Shown: positions 1 through 8,868 of the stretch, piece by piece
How the letters are laid out: each line of letters starts with the position of its first letter
Numbering within the stretch: the first letter of the stretch is position 1
From: a virus
IMG/VR virus record: IMGVR_UViG_3300046328_000215
Coordinates: 1 to 31,344 of that record
Direction: 5' to 3' (one strand)
DNA: 31,344 nt
Notes under the pieces: model-generated
Told to the model about the DNA's origin: nothing
What the model saw: the letters and a program-made list of their open reading frames with translations, nothing else
Databases searched by the model: none
Program-made: the position numbers and the translations under genes

Positions 1-1
1 G

Positions 2-1183
2 GGTTCGGGTAAGTCTTGGTCATTTGCTCGGGCCATTTTGTTTGAATGCGCCCGTAAGCAAACCCGTGTCCTTTGCACTCGGGAGATTCAGAAGTCCATT
101 CAGCAATCGGTTCACCAGCTACTAAGCGACCAGATTGAGGCTATGGGCATGAGTGAGCTATTCACCATCCTGAACACGGAGATTCGTGGGCCGCACGGCT
201 CACAGATATTTTTCTCTGGCCTGTCCGACGTTACCGCTACCGCTTTGAAATCCTTCGAGGGGGTTGATATCTGCTGGTGTGAGGAAGCCCAGGCCATCAG
301 TTCAAAGAGTTGGAAAACGCTTATCCCGACCATTCGAAAGGAAGGCTCGGAGATTTGGGTTACTTACAACCCAGAGCTAGAGTCAGACCCCACTCATCAA
401 ATGTTCGTCATCAATCCACCTCCCGATTGTGTTTCTGTCCTGATGAACTGGCAGGACAATCCGTACTTTCCTGAAGTGCTGAAGGCAGAGCGGGAACACG
501 CAGAAAAGACAATGAAAGCGGAGGAATACCGCAACGTGTGGGAGGGTGAGTGCCTTCCAGCGGTCACAGGTGCTATCTACTTCGAGGAAGTGGCTTTAGC
601 TGAGAGGGAAGAACGCATAAGGGCAGTGCCAAACGACCCGCTACTGAAAACACACGCAATCTGGGACTTGGGATGGAATGACAGCATGAGTATCGTCCTG
701 GTGCAACGCTCCGCAAGTGAGCTTCGCATTGTTGACTACATCGAGGACAGCCACAGAACCCTAGCCGACTACGTGATGACACTGAAGGCTATGCCGCTGA
801 ATTGGGGGGTTCATTACCTTCCGCATGACGGTTTCGCCAAGGACTTCAAAACGGGCAAATCGGCGCAGGAAATCATGGAAGCACTTGGATGTACTGTTGA
901 ACAGACTCCGAACATGGGAATTGAGGAAGGAATTAGGGCGGCTAGGATGACGTTCAGCCGTGTTTACTTCGACAAAGACAAGACTAAACGGCTTGTAGAG
1001 TGCTTAAAGCGCTATCGGCGGCACATCAATAAGCAGACGCTAGAGGCGGGAAACCCGCTGCACGACGAATATTCGCACGGCGCTGATGCTTTCCGGTATA
1101 CCTGTATCGTGGCTGATTCACTGTCAAACCACAACGGCTCTGTGAAGCCCATCAAGTACAGGAGTGGTCGGTTCATTACCTAG
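2..1183 (+). CDS. terL: Terminase large subunit, 5' end cut by window edge
   Basis: ATP-driven DNA packaging motor and headful or cos nuclease that docks on the portal. The reading frame is open from base 2, and bases 2-16 encode GSGKS, the Walker A loop, so the true start is left of the window; any start inside the window (for example TTG at 38) would remove the ATPase P-loop. Walker B is VDICWCEEA (263-289), followed by the coupling segment WVTYNPE. The C-terminal RNase H-like nuclease has acidic residues in HAIWDLGWND (Asp at 665-667), LPHDG (Asp at 827-829) and HGADAFRY (Asp at 1085-1087). This fits the Terminase_3 / PBSX-like group. The stop TAG is followed at once by a repeated element shared with two later junctions. 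The small subunit should lie just upstream. Confidence 0.95.
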   Translation, partial: GSGKSWSFARAILFECARKQTRVLCTREIQKSIQQSVHQLLSDQIEAMGMSELFTILNTEIRGPHGSQIFFSGLSDVTATALKSFEGVDICWCEEAQAISSKSWKTLIPTIRKEGSEIWVTYNPELESDPTHQMFVINPPPDCVSVLMNWQDNPYFPEVLKAEREHAEKTMKAEEYRNVWEGECLPAVTGAIYFEEVALAEREERIRAVPNDPLLKTHAIWDLGWNDSMSIVLVQRSASELRIVDYIEDSHRTLADYVMTLKAMPLNWGVHYLPHDGFAKDFKTGKSAQEIMEALGCTVEQTPNMGIEEGIRAARMTFSRVYFDKDKTKRLVECLKRYRRHINKQTLEAGNPLHDEYSHGADAFRYTCIVADSLSNHNGSVKPIKYRSGRFIT

Positions 1184-1186
1184 CCG

Positions 1187-1199
1187 CTTTACCACTTTT
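1187..1199 (+). promoter_or_regulatory. Repeated CTTTACCACTT element, copy 1 (terminase/portal junction)
   Basis: CTTTACCACTT occurs here directly after the terminase stop codon, again at 8527 after another stop codon, and at 21094 before the lysis-side genes. Copies 1 and 2 are identical from the CC before TAG through the T-run, 21 bases in all. Each copy sits at a gene junction in the late region. There is no dyad, so it is not a terminator. TAATAT at 1201-1206 could be a -10 box, but the 5' half is too close to act as a sigma70 -35. A phage-specific promoter or activator site is an inference. Confidence 0.45.
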
Positions 1200-1235
1200 C
1201 TAATATCTCCGGTATTCAAATATCGGGGTAATGCC

Positions 1236-3557
1236 GTGGCACGAATGGACGAGACGGATTTACTAAACCTGCTTAACCGAAAAGAACAGGATGCCGCTCA
1301 CTACATACACGGCGTTTTGGGGCAGGAGCGCGAGCAGAGCCTCCGCGAATATTACCGCTTGCCATACGGGAATGAGCAGGATGGCGAAGCATCAATCGTT
1401 GCCTCAGACGGTCAGGATTCGATAGAGTGGATTCTGGCGGCAATCATGAAAGTGTTTGCCAGCACTGACAAGGCTGTTTCCTTCGAGCCTTCCCGCGCTT
1501 CTGATGTGCAGGGCGCAGAACAGGCAACAGACGCTTGCAACCATGTTTTCTACAAACAGAACGACGGCTTCCTAGTCCTGTACACAGCCATCAAGGATAT
1601 GCTTACGGTGCGTAACTGCGCGGTGATGTGGCGCAAGGAGACAAGCGAAACAGTCTCAAACGTACCGTTTAAGAATGCCTCTCAGGAGATGTTAGCCATG
1701 CTCTTGCAGGAGGGTGGCGAGGTAACAGAGGCTAACCCTGCTCCGGTGATTGACCATAACACAGGACAACCAGAGATTGACCTGATGACAGGCCAGCCAT
1801 TACAAGGCTTCTCGGGGCGAATCAAGAAAACAGAACAACGAACCATCGTCAAGGTAGAGGCATTCTCCCCAGAGGATTTGCTTATTGAGCGTGATTGGAC
1901 TAGCCCCATGCTGGCTGACTGTCCGTATGTGGCACGGCTGATGCCTGTAACGCTCACAGACTTGGCGAACATGGGCTACAAGGTAGACCCCGCAGACCTT
2001 CGCGCATCCGATACGGCGGGCATCTCTGCGGATGGCGAGTTCCGGCTAAACAAGGTTAATCAGAACGACGATACGGGCACAGGTTTCACCGATACAGAGG
2101 ATTACGACGATGACTCAATGGCTGAAGGATGGCTCCGCATAGAGTTCGTCCTGGCTGACATTGACGGTGACGGTGTAGCAGAACGTGTGTGCGTCTATCG
2201 ATTGAAGGACAAGATTCTCAAGCAGGAGATTGTCAGCCACGTCCCCATCGCCACCTCTAGCCCTATCCTCAATACGCATCGTTGGGACGGCATGAGTTAC
2301 ATGGATGTGGTTTCTGACCTCCAGAAGCTGCATACCGAGTTGCTGCGTCAGACGCTCAATAACCTGTATCTGACCAACAATCCGCGCACAAAGGTTCTCA
2401 CAGACGCGAACTGGTCGCCACTAGCCAACATCGATGACTTGCTTGACTCCCGTGCGGGTGGCGTGATTCGACAGCGCGACATTAATGCTGTGACGGAGCA
2501 GGTTATCCCATTCAGTGCTGGCGCTTCCATGCCTATGCTGGAGTATGTGCAGGGTATGCGGGAAAACCGTACTGGCGTATCTCGCACATCAATGGGCCTG
2601 AACCCCGATAGCCTGAACAACACCGCAACGGGCCGACAGATCGACCAAAGCGCAGCAGCACAGCGCACAGAGTTGGTTGTACGCATCATCGCTGAGACAC
2701 TGGTTAAGCCGATATTCCAGGGCATCCTGAAGGTTCTGACGGACGGAGGAATGGAGAAACTTGCATTCAGGCTCCGTGATGAGTTCGTAGAGTACGACCC
2801 TAACGAGTGGCGCGACCAGTACGACATGACGATTAATGTCGGACTCGGAACTGGCGATAAACAGGCGCAAGCGGCTCAGCTAATGAGCATTTGGCAGATG
2901 CAGACAGCGGGTATGCAATTCGGTTTAGCCACTCCAAAGCATTTGTACGCAACCGCTGCTAAACAGGTGGAAAACGCAGGGTTCAAGGACATTCAGAACT
3001 TTATCCAAGACCCATCAACTATTCCTCCGCAACCACAACAGCCGCCTTTGCCAATCCAGATTGAGCAGATGAAGCAACAAGCAGACGCGCAGAAGTTCCA
3101 AGCAGAGACGCAAGCGGATATTCAGAAGTTCCAAGCTGAAACGCAGATGACCCGCGAGATTGAGCAGATCAAAGCAGATGCCAAGCTGCAAGAGATTCGG
3201 GCAAGCCTTGAACTACAAGCAGCTAACGACCAGCGCGACTCAGAGCGTGAGCAGATGAAAGCGCAGTTTGATGCAGCGATGGAGGCTCAGAGGCTTGAGT
3301 TTGACAAGTGGAAGGCTGAACTAGACGCAAGGGTAAAGCTGCGTATTGCCTCTATCGGCAAAGAGGCTTCCGGCGATGAATTGCTAGATGCTGTGGGAGA
3401 TGCTGAAGCGATGGGCAAGCCTAACCCTGTTGACCAACTATCCGATATGCACCAACAAAGTATGAGCGCCATTGCGATGCTTGCTGAAGCTATCGCCAAC
3501 CCCAAGCCTAAGCAAATCGTCCGAGATGCTAACGGCAGAGCAGTAGGTGTGGCATGA
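1236..3557 (+). CDS. Portal protein
   Basis: Dodecameric ring at the capsid vertex through which DNA enters and leaves. About 773 residues, the size of P22-type portals, which carry a long C-terminal barrel. The body contains typical portal features: an N-terminal DETDLLNLL start, a central SYMDVVSDLQKLHTELLRQTLNN helix-rich clip/stem region and the GVSRTSMGLNPDSLNNTATG loop. After a proline-rich hinge near residue 615 come about 140 residues of Q/E/K/A-rich helix with a tandem KFQAETQ motif, as expected of a barrel. It ends IVRDANGRAVGVA, nearly the same terminus as the product of 4751-5431. The frame stays open into the terminase gene, but GTG 1236 has GGGG seven bases upstream; ATG 1245 is the alternative. 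Its stop overlaps the next start (ATGA). Confidence 0.88.
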   Translation: MARMDETDLLNLLNRKEQDAAHYIHGVLGQEREQSLREYYRLPYGNEQDGEASIVASDGQDSIEWILAAIMKVFASTDKAVSFEPSRASDVQGAEQATDACNHVFYKQNDGFLVLYTAIKDMLTVRNCAVMWRKETSETVSNVPFKNASQEMLAMLLQEGGEVTEANPAPVIDHNTGQPEIDLMTGQPLQGFSGRIKKTEQRTIVKVEAFSPEDLLIERDWTSPMLADCPYVARLMPVTLTDLANMGYKVDPADLRASDTAGISADGEFRLNKVNQNDDTGTGFTDTEDYDDDSMAEGWLRIEFVLADIDGDGVAERVCVYRLKDKILKQEIVSHVPIATSSPILNTHRWDGMSYMDVVSDLQKLHTELLRQTLNNLYLTNNPRTKVLTDANWSPLANIDDLLDSRAGGVIRQRDINAVTEQVIPFSAGASMPMLEYVQGMRENRTGVSRTSMGLNPDSLNNTATGRQIDQSAAAQRTELVVRIIAETLVKPIFQGILKVLTDGGMEKLAFRLRDEFVEYDPNEWRDQYDMTINVGLGTGDKQAQAAQLMSIWQMQTAGMQFGLATPKHLYATAAKQVENAGFKDIQNFIQDPSTIPPQPQQPPLPIQIEQMKQQADAQKFQAETQADIQKFQAETQMTREIEQIKADAKLQEIRASLELQAANDQRDSEREQMKAQFDAAMEAQRLEFDKWKAELDARVKLRIASIGKEASGDELLDAVGDAEAMGKPNPVDQLSDMHQQSMSAIAMLAEAIANPKPKQIVRDANGRAVGVA

Positions 3558-4750
3558 GCGACAATACAACCCTAAACCCTGGCGTTGGCGGCGACGTTGT
3601 AGCTGCTGACGATGTGGGCGGCGTAAAGTACCAAGTTGTAAAGCTTGACCTTGGCTCGGACGGTGTTAGTTCGCCCGTATCAGGTGCGTTGCCTGTATCT
3701 GGCACTTTCTATCAAGCAACGCAACCTGTAAGCGCGGCATCCTTGCCACTTCCTACGGGCGCGGCTACACAGACAACGCTTGCAGCATTGGAGACACTGC
3801 TAACAACGCTTAACGGCACTATTGGCACATCAAACGTGCCTTATGTCCCCGGAAGTGATGGGCAACTTATCCTCGCTCGGCGCAGGGACACAGACTCAAG
3901 CCCCGCTGCTGATGGTGATTTGACGGTACTCAATCTGGATGAGGAGGGGCGATTAAAAGTAGCCTCAAAGCCAGCCAGCTACGCAGCAATTACTGGCAAC
4001 GTCACAAGTGCAACTAGTACGGTTCCGGCAAACACCGAGCGTTTCTCAAACTTGATGATTCACTGCACCGGAACTTTTGCCGGTGCTAACTGTACGTTCG
4101 AGGGTTCGCTGAACAGTACCAATGGCACAGACGGAAACTGGTTCGTTGTGCAAGCTATCCGTACCAATGCCAATACCATCGAAACGACAACTGGCGTACT
4201 TGGCGCGGCTCCTGCCTATGCGTGGGAGTTGTCGGTTAACGCGCTGAAGTGGTTCCGCATTCGGGCTACCGCGTGGACTTCAGGCACTCAGGTTTGGACG
4301 ATGATTCCAGGCACGTACGCCACAGAGCCGATTCCAGGCGCACAGACAAGTGCCACACAGCCTGTATCCGGTACGGTCACTGTTACATCTACACGCATCA
4401 CACCGAATGCTGCTGACGGGCATAGTTCAACGTATCACCTGATAAGCGCTGCATCAACAAACGACACGCTTGTTCTGACGGGCGCCCGTGCTATCGGCTT
4501 AATCGCCGCGACAAACATCAATGCTGCTGCTAGGTTCCTGAAGGTTTACAACAAGGCAACAGCGCCAACGAGCGCAGACACGCCAATCATGACGATTCTC
4601 CTGAAGCCTGGAGAGACTACGTTCGTAGAAGCTAATTCCCCTATCCGGTGCGCTCTTGGTATCGGCATACGACTGACAACGGGTATTGCTGTGGCTGATA
4701 CGGGCGCTGTAGCCGCTGCGGATCATTCCGTAGCCATCATGTACACCTAA
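3554..4750 (+). CDS. Putative virion structural protein, beta-rich (398 aa)
   Basis: Rich in Thr, Ser, Ala and Gly with alternating hydrophobic residues and no membrane segment, as in capsid- or tail-decorating proteins. The N-terminus carries GGDVVAADDVGGVKYQVVKL, a pattern seen at the start of many phage structural proteins of unknown role. Residues about 50-95 form a low-complexity PVSGTLPVSG / TQTTLAALETLL linker, and the C-terminal half looks like two or more small beta-sandwiches. It starts inside the portal stop (ATGA) and is followed with no gap by a small helical gene. The same beta-rich plus helical pairing recurs at 5503-8523. It may be a head-fibre, decoration or baseplate protein; the exact role is not readable. 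Confidence 0.6.
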   Translation: MSDNTTLNPGVGGDVVAADDVGGVKYQVVKLDLGSDGVSSPVSGALPVSGTFYQATQPVSAASLPLPTGAATQTTLAALETLLTTLNGTIGTSNVPYVPGSDGQLILARRRDTDSSPAADGDLTVLNLDEEGRLKVASKPASYAAITGNVTSATSTVPANTERFSNLMIHCTGTFAGANCTFEGSLNSTNGTDGNWFVVQAIRTNANTIETTTGVLGAAPAYAWELSVNALKWFRIRATAWTSGTQVWTMIPGTYATEPIPGAQTSATQPVSGTVTVTSTRITPNAADGHSSTYHLISAASTNDTLVLTGARAIGLIAATNINAAARFLKVYNKATAPTSADTPIMTILLKPGETTFVEANSPIRCALGIGIRLTTGIAVADTGAVAAADHSVAIMYT

Positions 4751-5431
4751 ATGCTGCTGCTGCTTCGCTCACTGCTAGAGGCTGGTGGTGTAGAGCCTCC
4801 GGTAGTGGTGCCGACGTACAGCGCGGAGGTAAATCTAAGACCTGTTTACATCAGGCGCGGCAAGAAGATATTGCTTTTCTCGACTGCTGCACAGGCAGAC
4901 GCTTTTGTAGAGGCAGAGGAAGTGGCTCAGGAGGCCATAGAACGCGCAAAGAGCAGACAGGCAAGGCGCAGGGTCAAGCAGCGTGTTTACGAGGCTGTAG
5001 AGCATAAGACGGTTGATATTGACCTGCTAGGCGAGTTGGCGCAAAAGTATTCAATGCCTGTGAACATTCCGCAGCTACTGCTGGCGCAGGAGTGGGAGCA
5101 GCTAGCCAATATCGCACTGAGAGCGATGGAGTTGCAAGAGGAAGATGATGTGAATCTGATCCTTGAGAGTGAGCAACAGGAGTATTTTAGCAACCTGGAG
5201 CAGATAAGCAGACTTGTTCAATCAGGCGCTATCCGTTCTCTGGCTGCTGGAGTGAAGATTAACCCGCCCAAACCCAAAGCGGTGAAGGTGAATAAACAAG
5301 TGGTGAAGATGCAGAACATGAGCGAATCAATGGGCGCGACTTTAGCTGTGGTGATGGCGGCGATTGAGAAGATGAACCAGCCCAAGACGGTTGTACGCGA
5401 CCAATCAGGCCGGATTGTGGGGATTGCATGA
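4751..5431 (+). CDS. Helical phage protein, paralog of 8077-8523 (226 aa)
   Basis: The gene starts directly at the previous stop (TAA then ATG, no Shine-Dalgarno), implying translational coupling. After a leucine-rich N-terminus comes a conserved core: RRGKKILLFSTAAQADAFVEAE, a basic RQARRRVKQRV stretch, then VEHKTVDIDLLGELAQKY and an acidic end. The product of 8077-8523 carries the same core in the same order (RRIKQRV, VEHETVDVDLLGQLAQKY), so the two are paralogs. This copy adds about 75 residues and ends VVRDQSGRIVGIA, matching the portal C-terminus. A portal- or head-associated role is an inference from that shared tail. No enzyme motif is visible. Confidence 0.7.
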   Translation: MLLLLRSLLEAGGVEPPVVVPTYSAEVNLRPVYIRRGKKILLFSTAAQADAFVEAEEVAQEAIERAKSRQARRRVKQRVYEAVEHKTVDIDLLGELAQKYSMPVNIPQLLLAQEWEQLANIALRAMELQEEDDVNLILESEQQEYFSNLEQISRLVQSGAIRSLAAGVKINPPKPKAVKVNKQVVKMQNMSESMGATLAVVMAAIEKMNQPKTVVRDQSGRIVGIA

Positions 5432-5502
5432 CCTTCCTACTCGGCCTCCTCCTCGGCACTTGCATCGGCGTGGGCGTGATGTGTTTGGTGAGGATTAAGT
5501 AA
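5428..5502 (+). CDS. 24-residue single-span membrane peptide (DUF3789-like)
   Basis: The peptide begins MTFLLGLLLGTCIG and ends CLVRIK: one hydrophobic, glycine-spaced helix with a short basic tail, predicted N-out/C-in. It starts by ATGA overlap with the preceding gene and its TAA abuts the ATG of the next, so it fills the gap exactly, which argues for a real gene. The pattern resembles the tiny DUF3789-type phage membrane peptides; that match is from memory. Function is unknown. Confidence 0.65.
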   Translation: MTFLLGLLLGTCIGVGVMCLVRIK

Positions 5503-8076
5503 ATGCCGTTTAGCGTCACCACATCAACGCTCGGCGGTGTAGCAGCTAGGCTGGTAACTGGCTCTGGCAATCTGTCTGATCTTGCATCTGCTTTGTCCAC
5601 GCATGGCGTGACTATCTCTGATCGGGTGATTACGTTTGGGGGCACTGGTGCAAACACGTACTACGCTATAGACGGCACTCTGAACGAAACACGGGATGGT
5701 GTGTGGACGGTGCTGGTGAGTACGCAGAGTTTTGTGTGTTGGGCAAGAGATGCGGCGGCGGTAACAACGCTTGGGGCTATATCAGGTTCTGGCTCTCGCA
5801 CTTGTCGCGTTGATATACGTTATCTGGCTGGCAGCTTTGCGGTTGGCAGCGACCCATCTGCGAACTCAAGAATACAAGGGTGTTTGGTAGGCAGTGGTAC
5901 TTGCACCTTTCGCGCAGGTTCAATAAGTTACGAGTGTTCCACCCGTTCGGATTTGGATGTATTCAGCGGCACGGCTGGCTGTACCTTTGACGATGTCGAA
6001 GTACAAATGACTTCTGATGGGGGAAGTTACTCTCACATTTACACAAGTGCAAATGTTGTCACCACGGTAAACAGTCGATTTACGTTTACATCGGCTGGCA
6101 TCTACATGGAATCGGCATCCGGCGTAACAACTATTCCGTCTTTTTCGGTTAATTCCGGTCTTAGGTGTAATGGACTCGGCGTTGGCGGAACAAGAACGGT
6201 CATAAAACCGCAGTACATATATTGCGACTTCTTTAATGCGACCGGCGGCACTGCGCGGATATACGACCCAACCGCTAACTATCTTACTGGTGCGCCATTT
6301 GCACAAGTAACCGAGATTTACCGGACGCTATACGCAACATTTACCGACCAGCTTGGTGTGACGATTAGTAGCCCTGCGCCAAATTTGGTTAGTCTGTTGT
6401 CAGGGGGTTCTCCAGAGTTGACCGCGTTTAGTGCCGGACTTGCGACAAAAGCTGTTCGGCAGTCCTTTGTTCCAGCTTCAACCACCTATAACACCACTGG
6501 CACTGGATGGACTGACGACCCGACATACACGTTCTATGCCGTTGGTTTTGGCTTTGCAGCACAGTACAGCACTGTCAACGTAAAGACTGCCCACTCTGGC
6601 AATGCTGGTATCACATGGCGTGCGGCGGCAGTTAAATCCCCATTGGTGACTACAGCTTATGCTTCTGTTGTGACAGCAGGTTTCGCGCTGACAACTGGCA
6701 CAAATACACTTGCGATAACCACAAGCAGGACAACGATCCAAGCGGCTGAATACCTGTTCAAGCTGGCATACGACAACCCATCCGACAGCTATTGGCTGAC
6801 AAGGCTGCACGTACCTGCAACGCTGAACGTATCTGGACAGATTGATTTCGGCACGTTAAACATCACGGTTACTGGCGTTGCACTGAGCGGCACAACGCTC
6901 ACAGGTACAGGAAATCTGACCCTTGCAAGTAGCGCAACCTGCTCGGCCTCTGTGGTTAAGTCCTCTGGAGTCCTGAGTACGGGCGCACTTGCCAACATGA
7001 CAGGGGTAACAACCCTCACAGGCACGGCGCGGTGGGACATAACAACCGGAGGCACTGCATCTGCTGGTAGTGCGGCGGCTGGAAATACTGTTCGGGTTAC
7101 ATCGGCAAGCGGTGGAGCAAATTTCGATTTTCAGGCGTTTGTATTTAACGCTGCAACGACATTTGAAAACACCAGCGGTAGCAACATCACCCTGATTCTC
7201 GGCTCTGGGCAGCAAGCACCGACACTGCTTCCAACGTCAGGAGCCATCACCATATCCGCGCCTTTGGTGTTTCAGTCGGTGACGATAACCGGAGTGGTTG
7301 CAGGTTCCCGAGTGCAGATTTACGACACGACAAACAGTCTTGAGTTGTTCAACGGTACATCAGGCTACTCATGGACAGACCCATCGGCAGCAGTCGGCAC
7401 ACGCGCAATACGGGTTCGCATTGCGAGTCAGTCGGGTGTAACGGCGTACAACTTCATCGAGGCGAACATTGGAACGTGCGGTATCACAGCGCCATCCAAT
7501 GCGGTTACTTACCTCGCAAGTCAAACGCTGGATACTGTGTACGGTGCGAACGGGCTAGATGGCTCCCTAGTCTCAGGCATAACAATCTCTGATGGCATAG
7601 ACCGCATGGTGATAAACATCGCTGGCGGCTCTGTATCGTGGCCTCAGATATACGCCTACAACGTCCACTGGCTGACAACGAGCGCGGGAATTATTGACGA
7701 TGGCTCAATCATCACTGCGGTGGACACGGCCAACTATCGGGTAAGTCTGTTCAAGATCAGGAACAGCAGCGCCACGCCTTTGAATATTACGGGCGGCTAC
7801 GGGGTTGACGCTTCTACCGGCACGGTGGCTCCGCTGATCGACGTTGCAGGTAGTACGGGCAACATTTACCAGACACCGGAACACGTTGTTGCTTATCAGA
7901 CGCTCGGCTCTCCTGTTATCACTGGTGACATTTCATCCATTGCAACGGCAGCACAGAATGCGGCGGCGGTGCTTGCGGCGGCTACAGCGGCTCCGATTGC
8001 TGCTGACGTAAAGCGGGTTAATGCTGTAACTGTGGACGGTGCGGGAACGGAAGCCGACCCTTTCGGGCCAGTCTAA
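5503..8076 (+). CDS. Large beta-rich virion protein, probable fibre or head-surface adhesin (857 aa)
   Basis: Long, Ser/Thr/Gly/Ala-rich product without catalytic motifs or membrane spans. The first 300 residues carry many regularly spaced beta-strands with Cys and Gly turns (for example GSGTCTFRAGS, GTAGCTFDDVEV), as in a right-handed beta-helix. The middle (about 440-600) has repeated ALSGTTLTGTGNL-like strands, and the end has bead-like domains and an Ala-rich tail (AAQNAAAVLAAATAAP) likely to trimerise. It starts at the preceding stop (TAAATG) and is followed directly by a paralog of the earlier helical protein, so it forms the second beta-rich plus helical cassette. A receptor-binding or head-fibre role is likely; beta-helix folding is an inference. 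Confidence 0.6.
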   Translation: MPFSVTTSTLGGVAARLVTGSGNLSDLASALSTHGVTISDRVITFGGTGANTYYAIDGTLNETRDGVWTVLVSTQSFVCWARDAAAVTTLGAISGSGSRTCRVDIRYLAGSFAVGSDPSANSRIQGCLVGSGTCTFRAGSISYECSTRSDLDVFSGTAGCTFDDVEVQMTSDGGSYSHIYTSANVVTTVNSRFTFTSAGIYMESASGVTTIPSFSVNSGLRCNGLGVGGTRTVIKPQYIYCDFFNATGGTARIYDPTANYLTGAPFAQVTEIYRTLYATFTDQLGVTISSPAPNLVSLLSGGSPELTAFSAGLATKAVRQSFVPASTTYNTTGTGWTDDPTYTFYAVGFGFAAQYSTVNVKTAHSGNAGITWRAAAVKSPLVTTAYASVVTAGFALTTGTNTLAITTSRTTIQAAEYLFKLAYDNPSDSYWLTRLHVPATLNVSGQIDFGTLNITVTGVALSGTTLTGTGNLTLASSATCSASVVKSSGVLSTGALANMTGVTTLTGTARWDITTGGTASAGSAAAGNTVRVTSASGGANFDFQAFVFNAATTFENTSGSNITLILGSGQQAPTLLPTSGAITISAPLVFQSVTITGVVAGSRVQIYDTTNSLELFNGTSGYSWTDPSAAVGTRAIRVRIASQSGVTAYNFIEANIGTCGITAPSNAVTYLASQTLDTVYGANGLDGSLVSGITISDGIDRMVINIAGGSVSWPQIYAYNVHWLTTSAGIIDDGSIITAVDTANYRVSLFKIRNSSATPLNITGGYGVDASTGTVAPLIDVAGSTGNIYQTPEHVVAYQTLGSPVITGDISSIATAAQNAAAVLAAATAAPIAADVKRVNAVTVDGAGTEADPFGPV

Positions 8077-8523
8077 ATGGCTTCGGCGTGGGGTAAATCC
8101 TGGGGGCTTGCTTGGGGCAATGCTTGGGGGTCTGTTGAAGGCTCCACGCAGGAAGCCAGCCAAGAGGTAGTCTTAAAGCCTCGCAGGAAACACGCACTGA
8201 AACGTGGCAAGCAATACCTAATATTCGACACTGAGGAGCAGGTAGAGGCTTACCTAGACGCTGAGAAACAGGCTCAAGACGCGATAGAGAAGGCAAAAGC
8301 TACTAGTAGGCAAGCCAAGCGCAGGATTAAGCAGCGGGTCATCAGCGTAGAGCATGAGACTGTAGATGTTGATTTACTCGGACAACTAGCTCAGAAGTAC
8401 GCAATCAATGCAGATATTCCCTCGCTGATTGCTGAACAGGATTGGATGCAGATTGTTGCGCTATCACTCTTGGCGCAGCACTTGCAAGATGAAGATGAGA
8501 TGTTAATGCTGCTTCTGTCCTAG
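8077..8523 (+). CDS. Helical phage protein with WG-repeat N-terminus, paralog of 4751-5431 (148 aa)
   Basis: The N-terminus is SAWGKSWGLAWGNAWGS, four AWG/SWG steps, an arrangement found at the start of various small phage structural proteins. The rest aligns with residues about 33-140 of the product of 4751-5431: KRGKQYLIFDTEEQVEAYLDAE, RRIKQRV, VEHETVDVDLLGQLAQKY, then an acidic QDEDEM end. It lacks the C-terminal VRDxxGRxVG extension of its paralog. It starts immediately at the previous stop (TAAATG) and ends with the TAG that begins the second copy of the CTTTACCACTT element. Function is unknown; co-location with a large beta-rich protein suggests assembly or attachment of that protein. 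Confidence 0.7.
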   Translation: MASAWGKSWGLAWGNAWGSVEGSTQEASQEVVLKPRRKHALKRGKQYLIFDTEEQVEAYLDAEKQAQDAIEKAKATSRQAKRRIKQRVISVEHETVDVDLLGQLAQKYAINADIPSLIAEQDWMQIVALSLLAQHLQDEDEMLMLLLS

Positions 8524-8526
8524 CCG

Positions 8527-8539
8527 CTTTACCACTTTT
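8527..8539 (+). promoter_or_regulatory. Repeated CTTTACCACTT element, copy 2
   Basis: Same element as at 1187, again starting right after a TAG stop. The start codon of the next gene is 16 bases downstream with no clear Shine-Dalgarno. Downstream bases read TTTATCATG, against TCTAATATC in copy 1 and CTGACAATCATG in copy 3. Confidence 0.45.
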
Positions 8540-8552
8540 TTATCATGTGTCT

Positions 8553-8852
8553 ATGTCTGAAAAAGTAACTGCGCTTAAAGGTAGAGATGCGGCATTGGTG
8601 CTGGATAACCCTGCCTACAAAGAGGCGCACGCACTGCTGAAAAACGTAGTGATGGAGCAGTGGAAGGCTTGCCCTATCCGTGATCGTGAGGGACAGGCGC
8701 TATTGCTCCAGCTTGCCAAACTGACGGACAAGTTTGAGTCCATCCTAACGGGCATGGTTGAAAACGGGAAGATGGCACAGCACAAGATTGATATGGACAA
8801 CTTGCGTGATGAAACACAGACGCGCAGGTTTTTCCGCAAGGTAACAGGTTAG
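8553..8852 (+). CDS. Small conserved-type phage protein of unknown function (99 aa)
   Basis: All-helical, charged protein without membrane segments. It begins MSEKVTALKGRDAALVLD and ends DETQTRRFFRKVTG, with an amphipathic central stretch (LLLQLAKLTDKFESILTGMVENGK). The start is ATG 8553; GTG 8547 would add two residues. It lies between the second CTTTACCACTT element and the scaffold gene, where phages often encode head-assembly or packaging accessory proteins. Small-terminase function was considered because of size and helicity, but no DNA-binding motif is clear and the gene is not next to terL. Not recognised. Confidence 0.65.
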   Translation: MSEKVTALKGRDAALVLDNPAYKEAHALLKNVVMEQWKACPIRDREGQALLLQLAKLTDKFESILTGMVENGKMAQHKIDMDNLRDETQTRRFFRKVTG

Positions 8853-8868
8853 GCACTTAACCAATTCC

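Noticed and set aside
38-1183. Terminase starting at the TTG at 38
   Set aside because: The frame is open to the left edge and encodes the Walker A motif GSGKS at 2-16, which a start at 38 would lose.
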